Shown: positions 31,861 through 43,061 of the stretch, one piece after another
Position numbering within the stretch: the stretch's first letter is position 1
Layout: the number at the start of each line of letters is the position of its first letter
NCBI RefSeq assembly: GCF_003345255.1
Contig: NZ_CP029331.1
Span: 682,001-746,000, forward strand
Source of the DNA: Pseudothauera hydrothermalis
Lineage (GTDB): Bacteria; Pseudomonadota; Gammaproteobacteria; Burkholderiales; Rhodocyclaceae
Direction of reading: 5' to 3'
Length of the DNA stretch: 64,000 bases
Notes under the pieces: generated by a model
The model's database searches: none
Seen by the model: only the letters and a program-made list of their open reading frames with translations
Told to the model about the DNA's origin: nothing
Made by a program: the position numbers and the translations under genes

Positions 31861-33162
31861 ATGAGCAAAACGCTGCAGGCCGTGCGCGGGATGAACGACA
31901 TCCTGCCCGATGAGGCTGAAATTTGGGAACACTTCGAGGATTTGGTGCGAGACTGGCTGAAAAGCTATGGCTATCGTCCGATTCGTATGCCCATCGTCGA
32001 ACCGACCCCGCTCTTTAAGCGGGCTATCGGCGAGGTGACCGACATCGTCGAAAAGGAGATGTATTCCTTCGAAGATGCGCTCAACGGCGAGCATTTGACG
32101 CTGCGCCCGGAAGGTACCGCGTCGTGCGTGCGCGCGGCCATCGAGCACAACCTGATCGCCAGCAGCGGGCCGCAGCGTCTGTACTATCACGGCCCGATGT
32201 TCCGCCATGAACGCCCGCAAAAGGGGCGCTACCGGCAGTTCCATCAGATCGGCGTCGAAGCGCTGGGATTTTCCGGGCCGGATATCGATGCCGAGCACCT
32301 CATCATGTGCGCGCGGCTGTGGGACGATCTCGGACTCGAGGATGTCAGCCTGGAGATCAATTCGCTCGGTTCGGCCGAGGAACGCGCGCAGCATCGCGCC
32401 GCGCTGATCGCCTATCTGGAGCGACATCAGGCGCGTCTGGACGAAGATGGCCGGCGCAGGTTATACACCAACCCCTTGCGCATCCTCGACACCAAAAACC
32501 CGGATCTCCAGGACCTGGTCGAAGCCGCCCCGCGCCTGGCCGACTATCTGGGTGAGGCGTCGCGCGCGCATTTCGAGGCGGTGCTCGATCTGCTCAAGGA
32601 TGCCGGCATTCCGTTTCGCATCAACCATCGTCTGGTGCGCGGGCTGGACTATTACAACCGCACGGTGTTCGAGTGGGTGACCACCCGGCTGGGCGCGCAG
32701 GGTACGGTCTGCGCCGGCGGGCGTTACGATGGCCTGGTGGCGCAGCTCGGTGGCAAACCTGCGCCGGCTGCCGGTTTTGCCATGGGCGTGGAGCGACTCC
32801 TTGCACTGTGGCGCGAATCCGTCGGCGGCATCGCCCGCATGACGCCGGACGTCTATGTCGTACACGTCGGAGATGCGGCTCGTCGGCTGGCTTTCCGTGC
32901 TGCCGAGGCATTGCGCACCCACGGCTTTGCGGTCGTGTTGCACTGTGGTGAGGGCAGTTTCAAGTCGCAAATGAAAAAAGCCGACGCCAGCGGTGCGGCC
33001 GTGGCGCTGGTGATCGGTGAGGACGAGGCGGCCGCCGGCGAAGTCGGCCTCAAGCCGTTGCGCGGCCCGGGCGGCCAGCAGCGCATTGCGCTCCAGTCTT
33101 TGCCCGAAACGGTGGCCGGGCTTCTGTATGCAGATCAAGGGGACAACGATGGCAGTGTATGA
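31861..33162 (+). CDS. hisS: Histidyl-tRNA synthetase
   Basis: Encodes 433 residues starting [20 protein letters not shown]; the 21-codon upstream frame overlaps ispG and is rejected. This class II synthetase shows motif 2 in [20 protein letters not shown], the histidine-specific loop [17 protein letters not shown] and motif 3 in [15 protein letters not shown]-terminal anticodon-binding domain (~330-433) follows. Its paralogue hisZ lies at 40189-41343. The 3' end overlaps the yfgM-like gene by 14 bp. Confidence 0.97.
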   Translation: MSKTLQAVRGMNDILPDEAEIWEHFEDLVRDWLKSYGYRPIRMPIVEPTPLFKRAIGEVTDIVEKEMYSFEDALNGEHLTLRPEGTASCVRAAIEHNLIASSGPQRLYYHGPMFRHERPQKGRYRQFHQIGVEALGFSGPDIDAEHLIMCARLWDDLGLEDVSLEINSLGSAEERAQHRAALIAYLERHQARLDEDGRRRLYTNPLRILDTKNPDLQDLVEAAPRLADYLGEASRAHFEAVLDLLKDAGIPFRINHRLVRGLDYYNRTVFEWVTTRLGAQGTVCAGGRYDGLVAQLGGKPAPAAGFAMGVERLLALWRESVGGIARMTPDVYVVHVGDAARRLAFRAAEALRTHGFAVVLHCGEGSFKSQMKKADASGAAVALVIGEDEAAAGEVGLKPLRGPGGQQRIALQSLPETVAGLLYADQGDNDGSV

Positions 33163-33793
33163 CCTGGAAGAGCAGGAACAAATTTCCCAGCTCAAAGCGT
33201 GGTGGGCTCAGTACGGCAAGTGGGTCACCGCAGTGGCCGTGGCGGCCGCGGTGGCTTCAGTAGGCTGGCAAGGTTGGCAGTGGTACCAGGGCAATCAGGC
33301 TGCTGAAGCCGGCGCGCTCTATCACGGTGTGGAGCAGGCCGCCCGTACCGGCGACAGTCAAAAGGCGCGTGAGCTGACCGGCCAGTTGATCGGCAGTTAC
33401 GCTGGCACGGCCTATGCCCAGATGGCTGCATTGTTGTCGGCGAGGGTGCAGTTCGACCGCGGCGATCTGGACAACGCCCGCGCCCATCTGGCCTGGGCCA
33501 GCACCGAAGGGCGCGATCCGGCTTTGCGCGACATTGCCCGCCTGCGCCTGGCCGCGGTGCTGTTACAGGCGGGGAAAATGGACGAAGCTCTCGACACGCT
33601 GACGGCAGCGCCGGCTGATCCGCTGCAGGCCCGTTTCGCGGATTTGCGCGGTGACATTCTGGCTGCCCAGGGCAAGTTTGGCGAGGCACGCAGCGCTTAT
33701 CAGGCCGCGCTGGATGCGATCGGCGAAGGCGCAGAAGGGGCGGCAACTTTGCGCGAAGTCGTGCGCGTCAAACTCGAAGCGCTGGAGGGCTGA
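33149..33793 (+). CDS. YfgM-like TPR protein, ancillary SecYEG subunit
   Basis: Encodes 214 residues. The start [20 protein letters not shown] follows AAGGGGAC; an ATG seven codons earlier lies inside hisS. A single N-terminal helix ([20 protein letters not shown], ~25-44) is followed by a periplasmic tetratricopeptide-like domain ([40 protein letters not shown]). YfgM of E. coli associates with SecYEG and the chaperone PpiD. The hisS-yfgM-bamB-der order is conserved. It touches bamB by a 1-bp overlap. Confidence 0.9.
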   Translation: MAVYDLEEQEQISQLKAWWAQYGKWVTAVAVAAAVASVGWQGWQWYQGNQAAEAGALYHGVEQAARTGDSQKARELTGQLIGSYAGTAYAQMAALLSARVQFDRGDLDNARAHLAWASTEGRDPALRDIARLRLAAVLLQAGKMDEALDTLTAAPADPLQARFADLRGDILAAQGKFGEARSAYQAALDAIGEGAEGAATLREVVRVKLEALEG

Positions 33794-34947
33794 TGGCGAT
33801 GCGTCTTGTCAATTTTCGAGCTTGCCTGCTGAGTGCCGCGCTGGCAGTGAGTCTGACCGGCTGCGCTGCGCTCAACCCCTTTGCCAGTTCGGAACCAAAG
33901 CCCGCGGCGCTGGTCGATTTCCGTCCGAGCGCTGAATTGCAAACCGTATGGTCGGCAAGAATCGGCCAAGCCGGCCCTTATGTCTTTCAGCCCGAAGTGG
34001 TCGGCGACAGTGTCTATGCCGCGGCGCAGGACGGCACGGTGGCGCGTTATCGTGACGGTCGGCCGGTGTGGTCGGTCAAAGTGGGCGTGCCGCTGTCCGC
34101 CGGTGTTGGCAGCGATGGCCGATTGGTGGTGGTGGTCAGCGCCGCCGGTGAGGCGATCGCGTTGGATGCGAAAGATGGCTCGACGCGCTGGCGGGTGCCG
34201 GCCGGCGCCGAGGTGCTGGCACAACCGGCGGTGTCGGAAGAGCTCGTCGTGCTGCGTAGTTCCGACCATCGCTTGATTGCGCTGGCAGCCGCCGACGGCG
34301 CGCGCCGCTGGACCTACCAGCGCAACACGCCGCCGCTGGCGCTACGCAGTTTTGCCGGCCTGGTGCTCGACAGCGGCGTGGCCCTGGCCGGATTTCCGGG
34401 GGGTAAGCTGGTGGCGGTGAGTGCCAAAAACGGCGGCGAGCTATGGGAGCTGACCGTGGCCAATCCCCGCGGGGCGACCGAACTCGAACGTGTGGCCGAT
34501 GTCGCCGGTACTCCGGTGCTCGGTCGCCGGGAGATTTGCGCGGTGACCTACCAGGGGCGCGCTGGCTGCTTTGACATGACCAACGGCAATGCGTTGTGGT
34601 CGCGGGAGTTTTCCAGCAGCGTCGGCATGGATCGGGATGCGCGCTTTGTCTTTCTCACCGATGCGGCCGATGCGGTGCATGCGCTCGATGCATTCAATGG
34701 CGCCAGCGTGTGGAAGCAGGATGCCCTGGCCCGGCGCGCGGTGTCACGCCCGCTGGTGGTGGGCGACTTTGTCGCCGTAGGCGATGTGGAAGGCTATGTG
34801 CATCTGCTGCGCCGGGAGGATGGCCGCTTTGCTGCGCGTGCCCGGGCTGGCGGTGGCGCCGTGGCGGCCAACCTGCGCCGCCTGGGCGATGGTTTCGTAG
34901 TGCAGACCCGCGACGGCGATCTGCAAGTTTTCGATGTTCGTCGATGA
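33793..34947 (+). CDS. bamB: Outer-membrane assembly lipoprotein BamB
   Basis: Encodes 384 residues. The signal peptide ends in a lipobox LTGC, with the acylated Cys near residue 23 (SLTGCAALNPF). Eight PQQ-type beta-propeller blades follow, with repeated elements such as GDSVYAAAQDGTVARYRDGR, ALDAKDGSTRWRVPAGAEVL and FDMTNGNALWSREFS. BamB is a subunit of the BAM complex that inserts beta-barrel proteins. It lies between the yfgM-like gene and der, its usual place. Confidence 0.96.
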   Translation: MAMRLVNFRACLLSAALAVSLTGCAALNPFASSEPKPAALVDFRPSAELQTVWSARIGQAGPYVFQPEVVGDSVYAAAQDGTVARYRDGRPVWSVKVGVPLSAGVGSDGRLVVVVSAAGEAIALDAKDGSTRWRVPAGAEVLAQPAVSEELVVLRSSDHRLIALAAADGARRWTYQRNTPPLALRSFAGLVLDSGVALAGFPGGKLVAVSAKNGGELWELTVANPRGATELERVADVAGTPVLGRREICAVTYQGRAGCFDMTNGNALWSREFSSSVGMDRDARFVFLTDAADAVHALDAFNGASVWKQDALARRAVSRPLVVGDFVAVGDVEGYVHLLRREDGRFAARARAGGGAVAANLRRLGDGFVVQTRDGDLQVFDVRR

Positions 34948-34953
34948 GTTGAG

Positions 34954-36288
34954 GTGAGCGTGACGCCCACCCTTGTTCTGGTCGGCCGCCCCAATGTGGG
35001 CAAGTCGACCTTGTTCAACCGCCTGACCAAGACGCGCGACGCGCTGGTGGCCGATCTGCCGGGTTTGACGCGCGACCGCCATTACGGCATCGGCCGGGTG
35101 GGCGGACGCAAATATTTAGTGGTTGATACCGCCGGTTTCGACCCGGTCGCCAAAGACGGCATCATGCACGAGATGGCGCGTCAGGCCGAACAGGCGATTG
35201 CCGAAGCCGACGTGCTGTTGTTCCTGGTCGATGGACGCAGTGGTTGCACCCCGCACGATGAGCAGATCGCCGCCCGTCTGCGTCGGGCCGGCCGTCCGGT
35301 GCTGCTGGTGGTCAACAAAGCCGAAGGCATGGACCGCGCCATGGTGACGGCGGATTTTCATGCGCTCGGCCTAGGTGAGCCGCTGCCGGTCTCCGCGGCC
35401 CATGGGGACGGCGTGCGGCAACTGGTCGATTTGGCGCTGGCGCCTTTTCCGGCCGACGACGCGCCCGCTGCCGAGGACGAGGCGGGGCCGCGCGTGGCCA
35501 TCGTCGGCCGCCCCAATGTGGGTAAGTCCACTCTGGTCAACGCTTTGTTGGGCGAAGAACGGGTTATTGCTTTCGACCTGCCTGGCACTACCCGCGATGC
35601 CATCGCCATTCCCTTCGAGCGCAATGGCAAACGTTACACACTGATCGATACCGCCGGCCTGCGGCGGCGCGGCAAGGTGTTCGAAGCGGTGGAAAAATTC
35701 TCGGTGATCAAGACCTTGCAGGCCATCGAGCAGTCCAACGTGGTGGTGCTGGTGCTCGATGCCGCGCAGGATATCTCCGAGCAGGACGCCCATATCGCCG
35801 GTTCTGTCCTGGATGCGGGGCGAGCGCTGGTGGTGGCGGTCAATAAGTGGGACGACATCGATGGCTACCGGCGCGAGCGCATCAAGGTCGATGTGGCACG
35901 CAAACTGAATTTTCTTAGCTTTGCGCGCTTTCATTACATTTCCGCGCTGCAGTCCAGCGGCATCGGCGCATTGCTCAAATCGGTCGATGCCGCTTATGCT
36001 GCTGCCATGGTCAAACTCTCCACGCCGCGCCTGACCCGCGCACTCCAGGCCGCCCTGGCCAAGCAGGCGCCGCCGCGCCATGGCGTGTTCCGTCCCAAAC
36101 TGCGCTACGCTCACCAAGGCGGCAGCAATCCGCCAGTGGTGGTCATCCACGGCAGTGCGCTCGAACATGTTCCGGCCTCCTATGTCCGTTATCTGGAACA
36201 CAGCTTCATCGAAACCTTCAAGCTCCAAGGTACGCCCTTGCGGATACAGTTCCGCACCGCGCACAATCCGTATGCGGATAAAGCCTGA
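34954..36288 (+). CDS. der: Ribosome-biogenesis GTPase Der (EngA)
   Basis: Encodes 444 residues from a GTG ([16 protein letters not shown]); a second GTG two codons later is an alternative start with GAGGTG upstream. Two tandem G domains have P-loops [14 protein letters not shown] (~residue 10) and [15 protein letters not shown] (~185), each followed by a DTAG box and NKxD (VNKAEG in the first, VNKWDD in the second). The C-terminal KH-like domain (~360-444) includes [18 protein letters not shown]. Der is needed for 50S assembly. The first domain reads NKAE instead of NKxD, which is common in Der. Confidence 0.97.
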   Translation: MSVTPTLVLVGRPNVGKSTLFNRLTKTRDALVADLPGLTRDRHYGIGRVGGRKYLVVDTAGFDPVAKDGIMHEMARQAEQAIAEADVLLFLVDGRSGCTPHDEQIAARLRRAGRPVLLVVNKAEGMDRAMVTADFHALGLGEPLPVSAAHGDGVRQLVDLALAPFPADDAPAAEDEAGPRVAIVGRPNVGKSTLVNALLGEERVIAFDLPGTTRDAIAIPFERNGKRYTLIDTAGLRRRGKVFEAVEKFSVIKTLQAIEQSNVVVLVLDAAQDISEQDAHIAGSVLDAGRALVVAVNKWDDIDGYRRERIKVDVARKLNFLSFARFHYISALQSSGIGALLKSVDAAYAAAMVKLSTPRLTRALQAALAKQAPPRHGVFRPKLRYAHQGGSNPPVVVIHGSALEHVPASYVRYLEHSFIETFKLQGTPLRIQFRTAHNPYADKA

Positions 36289-36380
36289 TTTTCCACACCG
36301 GGATTTCCCTGTAAGGTCCATGTGGCGGCGCAGCAAGAAATCCTTTACCTTTCGATAAACATAAATCCCGAGGTCCAAGC

Positions 36381-36626
36381 ATGAGCAACAAAGGGCAACT
36401 TCTACAAGACCCGTTCCTGAACACCCTGCGCCGGGAACATGTGCCGGTCTCCATCTATCTGGTCAACGGCATCAAATTGCAGGGCCAGATCGAATCTTTC
36501 GACCAGTACGTGGTGCTGCTCAAAAACACCGTGACCCAAATGGTTTATAAGCACGCCATCTCCACCGTGGTGCCGGCGCGTCCGGTGTCCATCCAGCAGC
36601 AAGATAGCGGCGAGGGCGGCAACTGA
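36381..36626 (+). CDS. hfq: RNA chaperone Hfq
   Basis: Encodes 81 residues, near usual length. Sm1 covers [20 protein letters not shown] and Sm2 reads [12 protein letters not shown]. The N-terminus [20 protein letters not shown] is the conserved proximal-face helix. The C-terminal tail is short ([15 protein letters not shown]). Hfq pairs small RNAs with mRNAs. It lies 92 bp after der; that gap is long enough for a separate promoter, but no clear box stands out. hflX follows after 51 bp. Confidence 0.97.
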   Translation: MSNKGQLLQDPFLNTLRREHVPVSIYLVNGIKLQGQIESFDQYVVLLKNTVTQMVYKHAISTVVPARPVSIQQQDSGEGGN

Positions 36627-36677
36627 GCGCCAGCTTTGCCAAAACGCCTTATCGACGGCCAGGCGCGGTGAGCGTGT

Positions 36678-37832
36678 ATGTTTGAACGTCCCGCCTCGGG
36701 TGAGCGGGCGGTTGTCGTTCAGCTCGATCTCGGACAAGGGGCCATCGAGGAGCGCCTGTCGGAGCTGCAGTTGCTGGCAAGCAGCGCCGGCGCCTCGGTG
36801 GTGGCCGTGGTGCGCGGCCGGCGTTCGGCGCCCGACCCTGCGATGTTTGCCGGCCGCGGCAAGGTCGAGGAGTTGGGCGCGGCCCTGCGCGCGCACCAAG
36901 GCAATTTGGTGATCTTCAATCACGTTTTGTCGCCCGCCCAGCAGCGCAATCTGGAGCGCGCGCTGCAATGCCGGGTAATCGACCGCACCGCCTTGATTCT
37001 GGACATTTTTGCGCTGCGCGCACGTAGCCACGAAGGCAAGCTGCAGGTCGAGCTGGCGCAATTGCAGCACCTTGCGACCCGCCTGGTGCGAGGATGGACC
37101 CACCTGGAACGGCAAAAAGGCGGCATTGGCTTGCGCGGGCCCGGAGAAACCCAGTTGGAGACCGACCGTCGCCTGCTTGGCCAGCGGGTCAAGGCGCTCA
37201 AAGAGCGACTGGCCCAGCTTGGCCGCCAGCGCCAGACGCAGCGCCGCCAGCGCCAGCGGCGCGACGCCTTGTCGGTGTCCTTGGTGGGGTATACCAATGC
37301 CGGCAAGTCCACGCTGTTCAATGCGCTGACCAAGGCTGGCGCGTATGCGGCCGATCAATTGTTTGCAACGCTGGACACCACCTCACGCAAACTTTTCGTC
37401 GGCAGCGGGAACGTTGTACTGTCCGATACGGTCGGATTCATCCGTGATTTACCGCACGCACTGGTGGCGGCCTTCGAGGCCACGCTGGAGGAAACCGCCT
37501 CGGCCGATCTGCTGTTACACGTGGTCGATGCCGCCAGCGAAGATCGCGACGCCCAGATCGAGGCGGTCGACCAGGTGTTGCGGGAAATCGGCGCGGGCGA
37601 TGTGCCGCAGATCCTGGTATGGAACAAGATCGATCTGACCCATGCCGCGGCGGCAGTCGAGCGGGACAGCTGTGGTAAGATCAGGCGCGTTTTTTTGAGC
37701 GCCCGCAGTGGAGAAGGGCTCGATTTGCTGCGGCAGGCGCTGGCTGAAGCGGCGCACTGCGCGGGCGCGGCAGCATCCGGCCAGGCGGCCTGGGCCGGGC
37801 CGGTCCCGGAGACCGAATTCTTAAACAAGTGA
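36678..37832 (+). CDS. hflX: Ribosome-splitting GTPase HflX
   Basis: Encodes 384 residues. The N-terminal domain contains the glycine-rich GGIGLRGPGETQLETDRR (about residues 149-166). The G domain begins with P-loop GYTNAGKSTLFNAL near 203, then DTVGFIRDLPHALVAAF and NKID. HflX dissociates stalled or hibernating 70S ribosomes. It sits in the classic hfq-hflX-hflK-hflC cluster. The C-terminal LSARSGEGLDLLRQAL closes the G domain. Confidence 0.96.
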   Translation: MFERPASGERAVVVQLDLGQGAIEERLSELQLLASSAGASVVAVVRGRRSAPDPAMFAGRGKVEELGAALRAHQGNLVIFNHVLSPAQQRNLERALQCRVIDRTALILDIFALRARSHEGKLQVELAQLQHLATRLVRGWTHLERQKGGIGLRGPGETQLETDRRLLGQRVKALKERLAQLGRQRQTQRRQRQRRDALSVSLVGYTNAGKSTLFNALTKAGAYAADQLFATLDTTSRKLFVGSGNVVLSDTVGFIRDLPHALVAAFEATLEETASADLLLHVVDAASEDRDAQIEAVDQVLREIGAGDVPQILVWNKIDLTHAAAAVERDSCGKIRRVFLSARSGEGLDLLRQALAEAAHCAGAAASGQAAWAGPVPETEFLNK

Positions 37833-37846
37833 TGACGGACATCTAC

Positions 37847-39109
37847 ATGTCACTGAACGATCCTCGCTGGGGCAACCAGGGCGATGACGACCGCGGCCAA
37901 GGCAACCGCGGCGGGAATCAGGGGCCACCAGATCTCGAAGACATCTGGCGCGACTTCAACCAAAAGCTCTCCGGTCTGCTGGGCGGCAAGCGCGGCGGCG
38001 GACGCCGGCCATCGGGCGATGGCGGAGGCGGCGGTCCGCAGATGCCCAACGTGTCGTTCCGTCAGTTCGGCGGCGGCGTCGGTGTGCTGTTCGGTCTGCT
38101 GGTGGTGGTCTGGCTGGCCAGCGGTTTTTACATCGTCAATGCCAACGAACGCGGCGCGGTGCTGCGCTTTGGCAAATTTGTGGAAACCACCGAGCCGGGC
38201 TTGCGCTGGCGTCTGCCCTATCCTTTCGAGTCGCATGAAATCGTCGATTTGACCGGTGTGCGCACGGTCGAGGTCGGTTATCGCGGCGCCGAGCGCAACC
38301 GGGTGCTGCGTGAGTCGTTGATGCTCACCGACGATGAAAACATCATCAACATCCAGTTTGCGGTGCAATACGTGCTCAAAAGTCCGGAAAACTATTTGTT
38401 CAACAACCGCTTTCCGGACGAGGCGGTCGGTCAGGCAGCGGAAACCGCGATGCGCGAGATCGTCGGTCGCAGCAAGATGGACTTTGTGCTCTACGAAGGG
38501 CGCGAGGACATCGCTGCGTCGGCGCAAGCGCTGATGCAGGCCATTTTGGACCGCTATGAAACCGGCATTCAGATCAGCCGCGTCACCATGCAAAACGCCC
38601 AGCCGCCGGAGCAGGTGCAGGCCGCCTTCGACGATGCGGTCAAGGCCGGTCAGGACCGCGAGCGCCAGAAAAACGAAGGCGAGGCTTACGCCAACAATGT
38701 GATCCCGCGTGCGCGCGGTACCGCAGATCGACTGCTGGAAGAGGCCCGGGCGTATCGTGACCGGGTGGTGGCCGCAGCCGAAGGTGAAGCCAGCCGCTTC
38801 GAACAGATCCTGGCCGAATATAGCCGTGCGCCGAACGTCACCCGTGAGCGTCTGTATCTGGAAACCATGCAGGAAGTATTGTCCAACACCAGCAAGGTGC
38901 TGATCGATGCCAAGGGTAACGGGAATCTGCTGTTCCTGCCGCTCGACAAGCTCATGCAGCAGGCCGGCGCGACAGATGGCAGCACCGCCGACGCCAAGGC
39001 GCCCGCCGAGACGCCTGCTGCCGCACCGGCCCCGAGCAGCCGTTTCGATGCCACCATGGATCCGCGCAGCCGCGACTTTGCACGCATGCGTGAACGGGGA
39101 GAACGCTGA
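37847..39109 (+). CDS. hflK: FtsH protease regulator HflK
   Basis: Encodes 420 residues starting MSLNDPRWGNQGDDDRGQG; earlier in-frame starts overlap hflX. A Gly/Asp/Arg-rich N-terminal tail precedes one membrane helix (GVGVLFGLLVVVWLASGFYI, ~75-95). An SPFH/prohibitin domain follows (NANERGAVLRFGKFVETTEP, GYRGAERNRVLRESLMLTDD) with a helical region rich in EA repeats. HflK and HflC form a large cage around FtsH in the inner membrane. hflC starts within the stop codon (TGATG). Confidence 0.96.
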   Translation: MSLNDPRWGNQGDDDRGQGNRGGNQGPPDLEDIWRDFNQKLSGLLGGKRGGGRRPSGDGGGGGPQMPNVSFRQFGGGVGVLFGLLVVVWLASGFYIVNANERGAVLRFGKFVETTEPGLRWRLPYPFESHEIVDLTGVRTVEVGYRGAERNRVLRESLMLTDDENIINIQFAVQYVLKSPENYLFNNRFPDEAVGQAAETAMREIVGRSKMDFVLYEGREDIAASAQALMQAILDRYETGIQISRVTMQNAQPPEQVQAAFDDAVKAGQDRERQKNEGEAYANNVIPRARGTADRLLEEARAYRDRVVAAAEGEASRFEQILAEYSRAPNVTRERLYLETMQEVLSNTSKVLIDAKGNGNLLFLPLDKLMQQAGATDGSTADAKAPAETPAAAPAPSSRFDATMDPRSRDFARMRERGER

Positions 39110-39990
39110 TGCGTGAAAAAATGCCTATCCTGGCCGGTGCGCTGCTGTTGGCCGCAGTGATTGCATCAATGACGCTTTTTACCGTCGATCAACGCCAGTA
39201 CGCGATCGTTTTCCAGCTTGGCGAGGTCAAGCAGGTCATCCAGGAACCAGGTCTGAAGTTTAAATGGCCGTTGATTCAGAACGTGCGTTATTTCGACCGC
39301 CGCATTTTGACCATCGACACGCCGGAACCGGAGCGCTTCATTACCGCCGAAAAGAAAAACGTGCTGGTCGATCACTTTGTCAAATGGCGCATCATCGATC
39401 CGCAGTTGTACTACGTTTCGGTGGCCGGAGACGAGGCGCGTGCCCGTATCCGTCTGTTGCAGACGGTCAATGCCGGTTTGCGTGAGGAATTCGGCAAGCG
39501 CACGGTGCATGACGTGGTCTCGGGCGAGCGCGACCGCATCATGGATCAGATGCGCGAGCGCGCCGACCGCGATGCGCGCACCATCGGCGTGCAGATTCTG
39601 GATGTGCGTCTGAAGCGGGTCGATCTGCCGGTGGAAGTGTCCGATGCGGTCTATCGCCGGATGGAAGCGGAGCGTACCCGGGTGGCCAACGAATTGCGCT
39701 CCCAGGGCGCGGCCGAAGCCGAGCGCATCCGCGCCGATGCCGACCGCCAGCGTGAAGTCATTGTTGCCGAAGCCTACCGCGACGCGCAGCGTATCAAGGG
39801 TGAAGGCGATGCGCAGGCTACGGCGATCTATGCTCAAGCCTTCGGTAAAAACCCGGATTTCTATGCCTTCTGGCGCAGCCTCGAAGCCTACCGGGCCAGT
39901 TTCGCCGATAAGAGCGACGTGATGGTGGTCGAGCCGACGTCGGATTTCTTCAAGTTCATGAAGAATTCGGACGGCCAGCGCAAGAACTGA
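39109..39990 (+). CDS. hflC: FtsH protease regulator HflC
   Basis: Encodes 293 residues. One N-terminal helix (ILAGALLLAAVIASMTLFTV, ~6-25) leads into an SPFH domain (VDQRQYAIVFQLGEVKQVIQ; LVDHFVKWRIIDPQLYYVSV). A coiled helix follows (ADRQREVIVAEAYRDAQRIK), with the conserved PDFYAFWRSLEAYRASF near the C-terminus. It is the partner of HflK in modulating FtsH. It is coupled to hflK by a 1-bp overlap and followed 4 bp later by a DUF2065 gene. Confidence 0.96.
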   Translation: MREKMPILAGALLLAAVIASMTLFTVDQRQYAIVFQLGEVKQVIQEPGLKFKWPLIQNVRYFDRRILTIDTPEPERFITAEKKNVLVDHFVKWRIIDPQLYYVSVAGDEARARIRLLQTVNAGLREEFGKRTVHDVVSGERDRIMDQMRERADRDARTIGVQILDVRLKRVDLPVEVSDAVYRRMEAERTRVANELRSQGAAEAERIRADADRQREVIVAEAYRDAQRIKGEGDAQATAIYAQAFGKNPDFYAFWRSLEAYRASFADKSDVMVVEPTSDFFKFMKNSDGQRKN

Positions 39991-39994
39991 GCGG

Positions 39995-40180
39995 ATGGCC
40001 GATTCCCTGCTGATCGCCTTCGCACTGATGTTGGTGCTCGAAGGCATCCTTCCATTCCTCGCGCCAGCGGCCTGGCGCGAAACCTTTTTGCGCCTTGCTC
40101 GCCTACGCGACGGTCAGATCCGCTTCATGGGTCTGGCCTCGATGCTGGTGGGCCTGGTGCTGCTGACTTTATTCCATTGA
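39995..40180 (+). CDS. DUF2065 small membrane protein
   Basis: Encodes 61 residues with two membrane helices: [20 protein letters not shown] at the start and [15 protein letters not shown] at the end. The short loop [20 protein letters not shown] contains the conserved R-x-x-G element of DUF2065 (YjeT-like). The position between hflC and hisZ-purA is conserved in beta- and gammaproteobacteria. Function unknown. Cotranscription with hflKC suggests a membrane quality-control link, an inference only. Confidence 0.88.
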   Translation: MADSLLIAFALMLVLEGILPFLAPAAWRETFLRLARLRDGQIRFMGLASMLVGLVLLTLFH

Positions 40181-40188
40181 ACGCTGCC

Positions 40189-41343
40189 ATGCGCTGGGTA
40201 CTGCCCGATTACATTCAGGATGTCTTGCCACGCGAGGCTGAAAAGCTCGAAGCCTTGCGTCGGCGTCTGCTCGACGCCTTTCGTGCGCACGGCTACCAGT
40301 TGGTTGCGCCGCCGCTGCTCGAATATCTCGACTCCTTGACGACCGGCGCCGGCCAGGATCTCAAGCTGCGCACCTTTACCTTGGTCGATCAGCTCAGCGG
40401 TCGCACCATGGGGCTGCGCGCCGACACGACACCGCAAGTGGCGCGAATCGACGCGCATTTGCTCAATCGCAGGGGGGTGACACGCTTGTGTTACTGCGGC
40501 AGCGTGCTGCACACCCTGCCGTCGGCGCTGACCGCCACCCGCGAACCGCTGCAGCTTGGCGCAGAACTTTACGGCCATGCCGGCCTCGAGGCCGATATCG
40601 AGATCATTCGCCTGCTGGCCGAAACCTTGCGGCTCGCCGAGCTGCCGGCCAGCCGCATCGATATTGGCCACGTGGGGCTGTTCCATGCGCTGGCCGCGCG
40701 CGCCGGTATGGTGCCCGAGCGCGAAGAGGAGCTTTTTGCTTTGCTGCAGGCCAAGGATGTTCCCACCTTGCGCCAATGCCTGGGCGGGGTGGCCGAACCA
40801 TTGCGCGGCGCCTTGTTGGCGCTCACCGAGCTATACGGCGATGCCGAGGTGCTCGACGAGGCGGCGCGCCGCCTGCCGGATTATCCCGAGGTGCACGCAG
40901 CGCTCGATGAGCTGCGAACCTTGGCGGGCGTACTGAGCGAGCTGCCGCTCAGTTTCGATTTGGGCGATCTGCGCGGCTATCACTATCACAGCGGTGTGGT
41001 GTTTGCGGCCTACGGCGAAGGTTCGCCCGCTGCGTTGGCTCTGGGTGGGCGTTATGACCATGTCGGCCAGGCCTATGGCCGCGCACGCCCGGCCACCGGG
41101 TTCAGCCTGGATCTGCGCGAGTTGGCCATGCGTCTGCCCGATCGGGGCGATGTGGGGGCGATTCTGGCGCCGGCCGATGAGGATGCCGCGCTGGCGGCCA
41201 CGGTTGCGGCCTTGCGTGCGGCAGGCGAAATCGTCATGACCGCGCTACCGGGCCATCGGGGGACATGGAAGGAGGCCGGTTGCGACCGGCAACTGGTCAA
41301 GCGCGACGGCCACTGGGTGGTCGAGGCGCTTCAGGGAGAGTAA
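40189..41343 (+). CDS. hisZ: ATP phosphoribosyltransferase regulatory subunit HisZ
   Basis: Encodes 384 residues from ATG ([20 protein letters not shown]); a TTG four codons earlier overlaps the DUF2065 stop and is less likely. HisZ is a catalytically dead paralogue of histidyl-tRNA synthetase that partners the short HisG to start histidine synthesis. Class II remnants are visible ([40 protein letters not shown]), while the C-terminal anticodon domain is missing compared with hisS in this window. hisG is not in the window. purA starts 6 bp later. Confidence 0.95.
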   Translation: MRWVLPDYIQDVLPREAEKLEALRRRLLDAFRAHGYQLVAPPLLEYLDSLTTGAGQDLKLRTFTLVDQLSGRTMGLRADTTPQVARIDAHLLNRRGVTRLCYCGSVLHTLPSALTATREPLQLGAELYGHAGLEADIEIIRLLAETLRLAELPASRIDIGHVGLFHALAARAGMVPEREEELFALLQAKDVPTLRQCLGGVAEPLRGALLALTELYGDAEVLDEAARRLPDYPEVHAALDELRTLAGVLSELPLSFDLGDLRGYHYHSGVVFAAYGEGSPAALALGGRYDHVGQAYGRARPATGFSLDLRELAMRLPDRGDVGAILAPADEDAALAATVAALRAAGEIVMTALPGHRGTWKEAGCDRQLVKRDGHWVVEALQGE

Positions 41344-42660
<1,317 letters not shown>

Positions 42661-42716
42661 GCGAAAACCGGGTGAGGCCGGCGTCATGCTGGCCTCACGG
42701 GCCGCGGGTTCACGAC

Positions 42717-42743
42717 AAAAAGGCCGACAACAGGTCGGCCTTT
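42717..42743. terminator. Bidirectional terminator for purA and the first tRNA-Leu(CAG)
   Basis: AAAGGCCGAC (42719-42728) pairs with GTCGGCCTTT (42734-42743) around a 5-nt loop. On the minus strand the stem ends in GGCCTTTTT, a strong tRNA terminator. On the plus strand it ends in CCTTTGC, weaker, for purA. Confidence 0.85.
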
Positions 42744-42752
42744 GCTTGAAAC

Positions 42753-42837
42753 TGGTGCCCAGAAGAGGACTCGAACCTCCACGCCTCGCGGCACTAGTAC
42801 CTGAAACTAGCGCGTCTACCAATTCCGCCATCTGGGC
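42753..42837 (-). tRNA. tRNA-Leu (anticodon CAG), copy 1
   Basis: 85 nt with encoded CCA. The acceptor stem GCCCAGA pairs with TCTGGGC, the anticodon loop TTCAGGT gives CAG (reads CUG), and the variable arm is long as expected for leucine. It is identical to copy 2 at 42965-43049. It has its own consensus promoter (42848-42875) and terminator (42717-42743). Confidence 0.98.
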
Positions 42838-42847
42838 AAGGGGCGCG

Positions 42848-42875
42848 ATTATAACCGTCTTAGGGGGCTTGTCAA
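42848..42875 (-). promoter_or_regulatory. Consensus sigma-70 promoter of tRNA-Leu(CAG) copy 1
   Basis: On the minus strand: TTGACA, 16-bp spacer, TATAAT, then a GC-rich discriminator (CGCGCCCC) ending 4 nt before the mature tRNA 5' end. Both hexamers match the consensus perfectly. The discriminator type is that of stringently controlled stable-RNA promoters. Confidence 0.92.
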
Positions 42876-42923
42876 AAGCGCCGCCCCGGGATGTGTGAAA
42901 TGAACCGTCGAGATGACGAAAGA

Positions 42924-42951
42924 CAAAAGAAAAGCCGGTACAAAGACCGGC
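42924..42951 (-). terminator. Terminator of tRNA-Leu(CAG) copy 2
   Basis: GCCGGT (42934-42939) pairs with ACCGGC (42946-42951). On the minus strand this is followed by TTTTCTTTTG. It ends the second tRNA unit 50 bp before the promoter of the first. Confidence 0.82.
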
Positions 42952-42964
42952 CTTGTCTTGAAAC

Positions 42965-43049
42965 TGGTGCCCAGAAGAGGACTCGAACCTCCACGCCTCG
43001 CGGCACTAGTACCTGAAACTAGCGCGTCTACCAATTCCGCCATCTGGGC
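42965..43049 (-). tRNA. tRNA-Leu (anticodon CAG), copy 2
   Basis: 85 nt with encoded CCA, identical base for base to copy 1. The identity extends 8 nt past the 3' end and 2 nt before the 5' end (95-bp direct repeat, 42745-42839 and 42957-43051). The promoter is at 43062-43089 and the terminator at 42924-42951. Confidence 0.98.
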
Positions 43050-43061
43050 AACAAGCCGCGC

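Noticed and set aside
42673-42697. TGAGGCC..GGCCTCA hairpin after purA as a terminator
   Set aside because: It has no T run and one non-canonical pair. The hairpin at 42719-42743 is a better candidate.
42745-43051. The 95-bp direct repeat as a mobile or CRISPR-like element
   Set aside because: The repeat is fully explained by two identical tRNA-Leu genes with a few flanking bases. There are no spacers, target duplications or transposase.
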